NCBI GenBank assembly: GCA_018857735.1
Contig: JABMCL010000953.1
Location: 169,501 to 233,500, forward strand
Source of the DNA: Alviniconcha marisindica
Lineage: Eukaryota > Mollusca > Gastropoda > Provannidae
Reading direction: 5' to 3'
DNA: 64,000 bases
The position numbers were made by a program, and so were the translations under genes. Of this stretch, positions 44,349 to 64,000 are shown in pieces. Numbering within the stretch: the stretch's first letter is position 1; every line of letters begins with the position of its first letter. The notes beneath the pieces were generated by a model. The model had not been told where the DNA came from, ran no database searches, and saw nothing but the letters and a program-made list of their open reading frames with translations.

Positions 44349-44963
44349 TCAGTGTGTGGATGTGGATGGAGAACTTAGAAAAACATCAAGAAGTTAAAGG
44401 TTGAAGATGTTATTACACAGCACGTTTGTTTTGTCAGTTGTGGAACAGTATGATTTGGTGTAACAGGGGTCATTTTGAGGGGTACCTGCCCAAAACTGAC
44501 CTTTCTTTCCTGCCAGGGAGGTAGTCAGTTTGGCAGGTCACTCTTAAAGTGCTATTTCTTCCTGGCTTGCAGTGCAAATGTAGCTGCACTAACCCACAGT
44601 ATGTCATGATAGGAAACCCATGCAAGCATACCATACAATCTTACAACACCCTTGTTTTGCATCCCAATCTGAAGTTCTGACACATGTCTTACACAGAGTG
44701 TATAAAAGATGTACACAGCAAAGAGAGACCCTCTTAAAATAGCTTGTATTAAACAAGAACACTTGAAACTGCAAGTAGATGTGGTTTTTGTTGTATGACA
44801 TTATTACTGATATAAGCATGGTATAGTACAACTTCACATTTTGTGCTTTTTTGTTTGCCATCTTGTTTTGAAGGAACTACTTTCTCTTGTTTTGTTTTTT
44901 TGTTTTAGTTTTTTTCTTCTTCTTTTTTCTTGCTAATATGGGTCTGTTGTTTTCTTTATGGAA

Positions 44964-44969
44964 AATAAA
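44964..44969 (+). promoter_or_regulatory. poly(A) signal AATAAA for GCN1
   Basis: Canonical hexamer about 940 nt after the GCN1 stop, in a T-rich context with GT-rich sequence further downstream. It is the first good signal after the gene. Confidence 0.6.
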
Positions 44970-44989
44970 TCTTTCGTTCTTCTGCTGGG

Positions 44990-47784
44990 ATTAGTTGCAT
45001 GCATGATGACGGTCAGTGGCATAATTCAGTGCCCCCAGCTCGCTTTTATTTAATCACAGGGTTTGTGTTGTGATCGTAAGTGCATTTGCTCATGTTCTCC
45101 ACCTTAGAAGAGATTACATGTCCAATTTCTTAGTTTGTTCAGCATTATTGCTGTGCCTGGCCAAGATTTTTCTTCGCTTCTGCCCCTCTTCATTTTCGTC
45201 AGAGTTTATTTTCAAACTTTACATTATTTTTAAATTTCATATGTGTTATTATCTTCACAGTGATGGAAATATATCTTTCTTTTGTGTACACTGTGGTGAT
45301 TTCTTTTTGTCAGACAGCTTGGTCTGTTTTAAAACTGCAGTTGATTGGTTTTTAAAAGGAATGTCACAACCTGTTTTGCTGATGTGGTGTATGTGGAAAT
45401 ATGTATGCATTAACTTTTTCACAGCCAGTGTCAGCTTAGTGGTCATGGTGTCAGAGGTGGAATGGGTTCTACTGTGTCTAGTCAGAGATTGGCTGCAAAA
45501 TGTCTGAGCGCATAGACTATGTAACTGTGAATGGGAGTGGGTGTCATTACAGAAATTAAAAACTTTGGCTGATGCACAGTTGGGTGAAAGCTGAGGGGCT
45601 GTGAAGGGGTTAACATTACAGAAATTAAAAAGTTTGGCTGAGGTACAGTTGGATGAAAACTGACTGGCTGTAAAGGGGTTAACAAGGTGGATAGCAGAGA
45701 TGCAGTATAGAAATAGGAAGTCAGGTTTTCACTGTTCTTGATGTAAGTCTGATGCTATTACTTTCTGAAGAATTCTCTTTCTCTTACACTCACTTTGCAT
45801 GGGGGCCTCAAGGGAAGCACCCAGTGGGATAGATCTGATGGTGAAAGTTTATTAATGACCAGTGCACACACTGTCCACATGCCATGCACCACAACACAGC
45901 AAAGCAACCGAATTTTATGCAGTTGCCCCTTGTGTGTGAATGCAGTAACATTGCTTGGTGGTGGTGCAGCCACAGGCAGTATGTGTGCAACAGATAGGAC
46001 CAGTGGGTGGTTTCATGGTGTTTGTTGACTTTACTCCTCATTTGTCAAGAAAGCATGTGCTTGCTTGTCATGACAGAATTGGGCAATGAAGCTGACTAGA
46101 TCTTAGGGCAATGGGACTGACTAGATCTTAGAGTTATTTGGGCAATGGAACTGGCTAGACCCTAGAGTTATTAGGGCAATGGAACTGGCTCGACCTTGGA
46201 GTTATTTGGGCAATGGAACTGACTAGACCTTAGAGTCAGTTGGGCAATGGAACTGACTAGACCTTGGAGTTATTTGGGCAATGGAACTGGCTAGACCTTG
46301 GAGTTACTTGGGCAGTGGAACTGGCTAGACATTGGGTAATGGAACTGGCTAGACGTAGTGATATTTACCAGGGGCAGTGCTTGAAGATGTGAGACCTATG
46401 TGTGACAGACAGCAGATGGCTGGGCACACAGCACCAAGCAGTACATGCGCTTGGAACGGCACTGATCTTCCTGAAGGATCAAAGTGCGATGCTTATTCAG
46501 GAAAGTTTAAATCTGTGCACAGGCCTGTGGTTCTCTGTTACTAGTGTAGGTATGGTGGTTGGGTGCATGGGGTGGGGGCATTGATAAACGGTGCTGTCAG
46601 CCCAACAAAATATGTCATGTATATATAATACATATGCATTTCTAAACATTTGTGTCATACTTAGGATCTTACCAAGAGCTTGCCTGCAAGAGATTGGATA
46701 TGAGAGAGAGAGAAGTTAATACCTATTTTCCTCTGAACACAGGAACTGTACCCCTCTTGTCTGCAGTACAAACCAGGCTGGTTTTATCCTTGTTTTTTTG
46801 TGGTGTTTGTATTAGACGTGGTCATTTTGCATTTCTACCTGTTATATATGCATGTGACTTCATGTCAACTGTGTGTGAGTGGGCTGTGATTGAAACTGTG
46901 CGACAGAACTGAGACCATGCCAGTGACTTGAAGCGATTGAATTAAAATGATGATGACTGACGGTCTGCCTCTGGAAGTCTGACAAAATTATTTTGTGAAA
47001 TGAGAGTTGAAAATTAGACATGCGTGTTGTGTTTGATGTATGTATGTGTGGTGTATAAATGTGTGTGAGTGTACGTGTGTGTACTTATTTATTGTGTGTG
47101 TGCTCAGGTAATGTTCATGTGAATAGTTCTGCCTTCATAACAAAGAAAGGAAGCATTTGCATGCACCTTTTTTGTTTGTTTAGTTTTTTGTATACTTTCA
47201 GCTGCAAAGGGGGAGAAAAGTTACAATTAAATGCTTTTTAATGAGGCAGACAAAACAAAGCTCAAATTTTCAGCAGATCTTCCCATTGTCAAAGCAACAA
47301 GCACAAATGTATATTCCACATGAAAACAAAAATTAAATTCAAGAACATTTATTTTTGTTGCAGATGCTCTCATCATAGAATTACTTATTTATTCACAATA
47401 CAGATTAAATTAATTCCCCACCCTGCACCCCGCCAAATGCAACTAATATAATAATGATCATAGACTAGCCATCTGTATGTTACATTAACAAACAAGATAT
47501 GCACACACAATACAGCACCTAATTGAAAAATGTAGGGGAGGGTACTTTAAAGCCCTGCCTTCTTTCTTTAATCTCTGGGACATGTCTGTTGACACCTGTT
47601 GCCAGAAGTAAACTGACAGTGTCACTGAAAACAAGGACTGCAATATTTCCTTGGTAAACACATGTAGATCAGATAACCCACAAAGGCTGCAAACTGGCCT
47701 TGAAAATGATTTATGGGTAAGGGCAAATCACAGGCATGTGCAGGAAGAAGTCTATTGCTTGTTGACTTATTTCACTCTAAGGTG
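44990..47784 (+). other. Intergenic region, left part
   Basis: No gene seen. Contains a two-copy repeat at about 45545-45685 (attacagaaattaaaaactt tggctga) and an eight-copy ~34-bp repeat at 46080-46365 (gggcaatggaactggctaga). Alternative AT-rich poly(A)-like hexamers exist near 46940, so a longer GCN1 3' UTR is not excluded. Confidence 0.5.
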
Positions 47785-48600
47785 TTTGATCATCCTGAGG
47801 GGACCCAGTGTGGTGGTGTTTGATCATCCTGAGGGGACCCAGTGTGGTGGTGTTTGATCATCCTGAGGGGACCCAGTGTGGTGGTGTTTGATCATCCTGA
47901 GGGGACCCAGTGTGGTGGTGTTTGATCATCCTGAGGGGACCCAGTGTGGTGGTGTTTGATCATCCTGAGGGGACCCAGTGTAGTGATGTTTGATCATCCT
48001 GAGGGGATGTGGTGTGCTGGTGTTTGGTCATCATGAAGGAACCTGGTGTGGTGGTGTTTGGTCATCCTGAGGGGGCCTGGTGTGGTGGTGTTTTGATCAT
48101 CCTGAGGGGATGTGGTGTGGTGTTTGATCATGGGGGGTGCTGGTGTGGTGGTGTTTTGAGCATCCTGAGGGGACCTGGTGTGGTGTGTGGTCATCATGGG
48201 GGGACCTGGTGTGGTCATTGGGGAGGGGGGCTGGTGTAGTGGTGTTTTGAGCATCCTGAGAAGACCTTGTGTGGTGTTTGGTCATTATGAGGGGACCTGG
48301 TGTGGTGGTGTTTGGTCATCGGGGGGGGGGGGGGAGGCTGGTGTGGTGGTGTTTGGTCATCCTGAGGTGGTGTGGTGTGGTCTTTGATCATCCTGAGGTG
48401 TCCTGGTGTGGTGGTGTTTGGTCATCATGAGGGGACCTGGTGTGGTGGTGTTTGGTCATCCTGAGGGGGCCTGGTGTGGTGTGGTGTTTGGTCATCCTGA
48501 GGGGGGCAAGTATAGTGTAGTGGTGTTTGATCATCCTGAAGGGACACCATGTGATGTGAAGGTGTCTGATCATCCAGAGGGGACCCGGTGTGGTGGGCAG
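47785..48600 (+). repeat. ~35-bp intergenic minisatellite
   Basis: About 23 copies of gtgtttgatcatcctgaggg gacccagtgtggtg, identical at the left, drifting at the right, with G runs. Confidence 0.95.
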
Positions 48601-49575
48601 GGTGTTAAAATTCCATAACTGATGCTGACACAGGTCGTGTCAGTCACCCTTTGCATTCCTCACACCACCACCAACAGCCACATCTTCTTGAACTCTGAAA
48701 TAATTATTGTTTTCCACTCTCCTGTTGATTATGGTTTCAGTGTAGAATCTGAGTAACAGTTAATGGGACAAGATGTAAAAAACAGTGTCAAGTGTCACAG
48801 CTGGCCAGATAGATGGGCTGCCCCCAACCTCTTCAGTATCTTACTATTTGGGCAACATGAGCACACCATGCTTCCATGCCGGATATTAACCAGGTGATGT
48901 GTACAGCAGGCATGAGCTATGATATTTGTTATGCACAGTCAGTCCTGCCAATCATTACTCTTCAAATCAGTCCTGCTAATCATTACTCTTCAAATCAGCC
49001 CTGCCAATAATTACCCTTCAAATGTGGACTAGAAATGAAAGGTAAAATCAACACAGAATTTTGAAACAAAATCCTTGAAAATGTTTCTTTTTTTTCCACC
49101 TGATCTATACCCATTTATAGACAAAACAGATTTGGAAAAGCTGGTTGTCTAATTGTTCATCAATATAAATAACTTTTTCCAGTTCCAACACTGACAAGGA
49201 CCTGTCTTTTTTTCTTTTCTTGTGTGATTGTCATGTTCTTTGCAACTGAACACCCGTCAACAAGCCGGCTATTGTAGAACAGTTTTGATTGAGCCGATAA
49301 AATGAAGCGACTGTCCGCCATGGTATGACCACGGACTCTTCGAACCTTGACTGGCCTCGGGCCGGCTAAAAAAGAAAAAGAAAAAAAAAAGGTCAGCACG
49401 CGCACTGTCGTCTTCACTGTCGGAGTGCGGCTTGACCTACTTAGGCCCGTAAGTATAGATAAGTGGACTGAACAAAGAGAGGTCAAACGCGTGTCTGTCT
49501 TGTGTGCGGCGACTAGTGTGACCATAGATGACACACCCAGTTCATATCATTTTATAGAATGTTGCGTAGACCTGT

Positions 49576-49623
<48 letters not shown>

Positions 49624-49939
49624 AGGCAGCACGGTTCTCATCAAGTTCAGCACAGGTCTAGAGTAGACTGATACGCTCAGTCTATCCTGAGCAGAAACGA
49701 ATGGCCCGACATTCAGACTAATCAGTCACGATCATTGGGAAAATCAGTATGACTGATTTGTAAAGAATTCCCCTCCCCGTCTCCATTAAATCAGAAGTAA
49801 AAATTCAGTTATGTGGCTAATAAACTGGAGTGAGAACCGAAAAGACATTTGACTTGTCTGCCACTAATATTTCAAAAAGCTCATGAAGATTAGGTCAGCA
49901 CGCGAGGGAAACCCCATACAGTCACGTTTCTGGGCAATG
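48601..49939 (+). other. Intergenic region upstream of S6K
   Basis: Mostly unique. A short triple repeat of tcagtcctgccaatcattac lies at 48945-49020, and a (CT)n run at about 49578-49622. No gene recognised. Confidence 0.5.
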
Positions 49940-50133
49940 ACCAAATTACAATCTGCCAAATAATTGGTCAATAGCAACGGAAGTCTGATGTCACGTGGTT
50001 TGCAACGTCACGGAATCCCTCATTGCACGGAGCGACGGAAGGGAGCGAGTGGCGAGAATCCAGTCTTCATTTCCCCCCCCAACACTTGTCCGATTTAGCC
50101 CTTTTATGACGCCAAGAAGTTACTCGGGCAAGT
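49940..50133 (+). promoter_or_regulatory. S6K promoter / 5' UTR region
   Basis: Unique, less repetitive sequence before the S6K start. It holds an inverted CCAAT box (attgg, 49963-49967), an E-box CACGTG in tcacgtgg (49992-49997) and a CRE-like acgtca (50005-50010). No TATA box is obvious. The assignment rests on motifs and position only. Confidence 0.45.
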
Positions 50134-63421
<13,288 letters not shown>

Positions 63422-63445
<24 letters not shown>

Positions 63446-64000
63446 GTGAGTGAGGTGGGGGTATAAACAGAAAACCATTGATAAGGTGAGTGAGGTGGGG
63501 GTATAAACAGAAAACCATTGATAAGGTGAGTGAGGTGGGGGTATAAACAGAAAACCAGTGATAAGGTGAGTGAGGTGGGGGTATAAACAGAAAACCATTG
63601 ATAAGGTGAGTGAGGTGGGGGTATAAACAGAAAACCAGTTTATAAGGTGAGTGAGGTGGGGGTATAAACAGAAAACCAGTGATAAGGTGAGTGAGGTGGG
63701 GGTATAAACAGAAAACCAGTTTATAAGGTGAGTGAGGTGGGGGTATAAACAGAAAACCATTGATAAGGTGAGTGAGGTGGGGGTATAAACAGAAAACCAG
63801 TGATAAGGTGAGTGAGGTGGGGGTATCAGACAGAAAACCATACATAAGGTGAGTGAGGTGGGGGTATAAACAGAAAACCATGATAAGGTGAGTGAGGTGG
63901 GGGTATAAACAGAAAACCATACATATGGTGAGTGAGGTGGGGGTACAAACAGAAAACCATTGATAAAGTGAGTGAGGTGGGGGTTAAAACCCCATTGAGG
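63422..64000 (+). repeat. 40-bp donor array of S6K exon 10
   Basis: About 14 copies of gtgagtgaggtgggggtata aacagaaaaccattgataag, i.e. donor plus a 15-base copy of the exon end (AAACCATTGATAAG). Runs off the right edge of the window. Confidence 0.96.

Larger units (their letters stand above)
44026..44990 (+). other. GCN1: GCN1 3' UTR (probable)
   Basis: Non-coding stretch from the stop codon to just past an AATAAA at 44964-44969. It contains a two-copy tandem repeat near 44246-44348. No other gene is seen. The cleavage site is inferred, not observed. Confidence 0.6.

Noticed and set aside
49160..49577. Possible small gene before S6K (ORFs of 76-124 codons)
   Set aside because: No recognisable domain, no splice partners and simple-sequence content; more likely intergenic or promoter DNA.

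Overview
The window is animal nuclear DNA, most likely from a mollusc and probably a gastropod. This is inferred from protein similarity, intron style and hAT/piggyBac-like elements; no species-level marker was seen. It holds two genes on the + strand in tandem. The first is the 3' three-quarters of GCN1 (36 coding exons, 1025-44025, 2061 codons plus stop, 5' end outside the window). The second is the 5' part of the ribosomal protein S6 kinase gene RPS6KB (10 coding exons, 50134-63445, 281 codons, 3' end outside). Every exon was placed by family similarity plus AG/GT borders, and all reading phases join without a stop.

Layout: 1-1024 is a 29-bp minisatellite in a GCN1 intron. 1025-44025 is GCN1, with small exons in repeat-filled introns. 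44026 to about 44990 is the probable 3' UTR. About 44990-50100 is intergenic, with a 35-bp minisatellite at 47785-48600 and the S6K promoter region near 49940-50133. 50134-64000 is S6K, ending inside an intron array.

The two products sit in the two classical amino-acid-sensing pathways. GCN1 acts on the ribosome to activate GCN2 and the integrated stress response. S6K is an mTORC1 effector; its TOS-type motif, glycine loop, catalytic loop, DFG and T-loop are all visible.

The most unusual property is the intron content. Almost every intron carries a minisatellite (about 20-90 bp units), and at many borders the unit includes the splice site and a piece of the adjoining exon. GCN1 exons 3, 9, 14, 15, 16, 18, 19, 23, 33 and 34 and S6K exons 7, 8 and 10 have ladders of duplicated acceptors or donors. 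In exon 34 six acceptors lie exactly 57 bp apart and stay in frame and open. DNA transposons also occur: a hAT-like element whose 6-bp target duplication is the splice donor of exon 26, a second hAT-like element inside a minisatellite, a foldback element 16 bp from the exon 31 donor, and a TTAA-flanked piggyBac-like element. Together they suggest splice-junction-anchored repeat growth, which is the main hypothesis offered here. The long ORFs inside arrays are not treated as genes.
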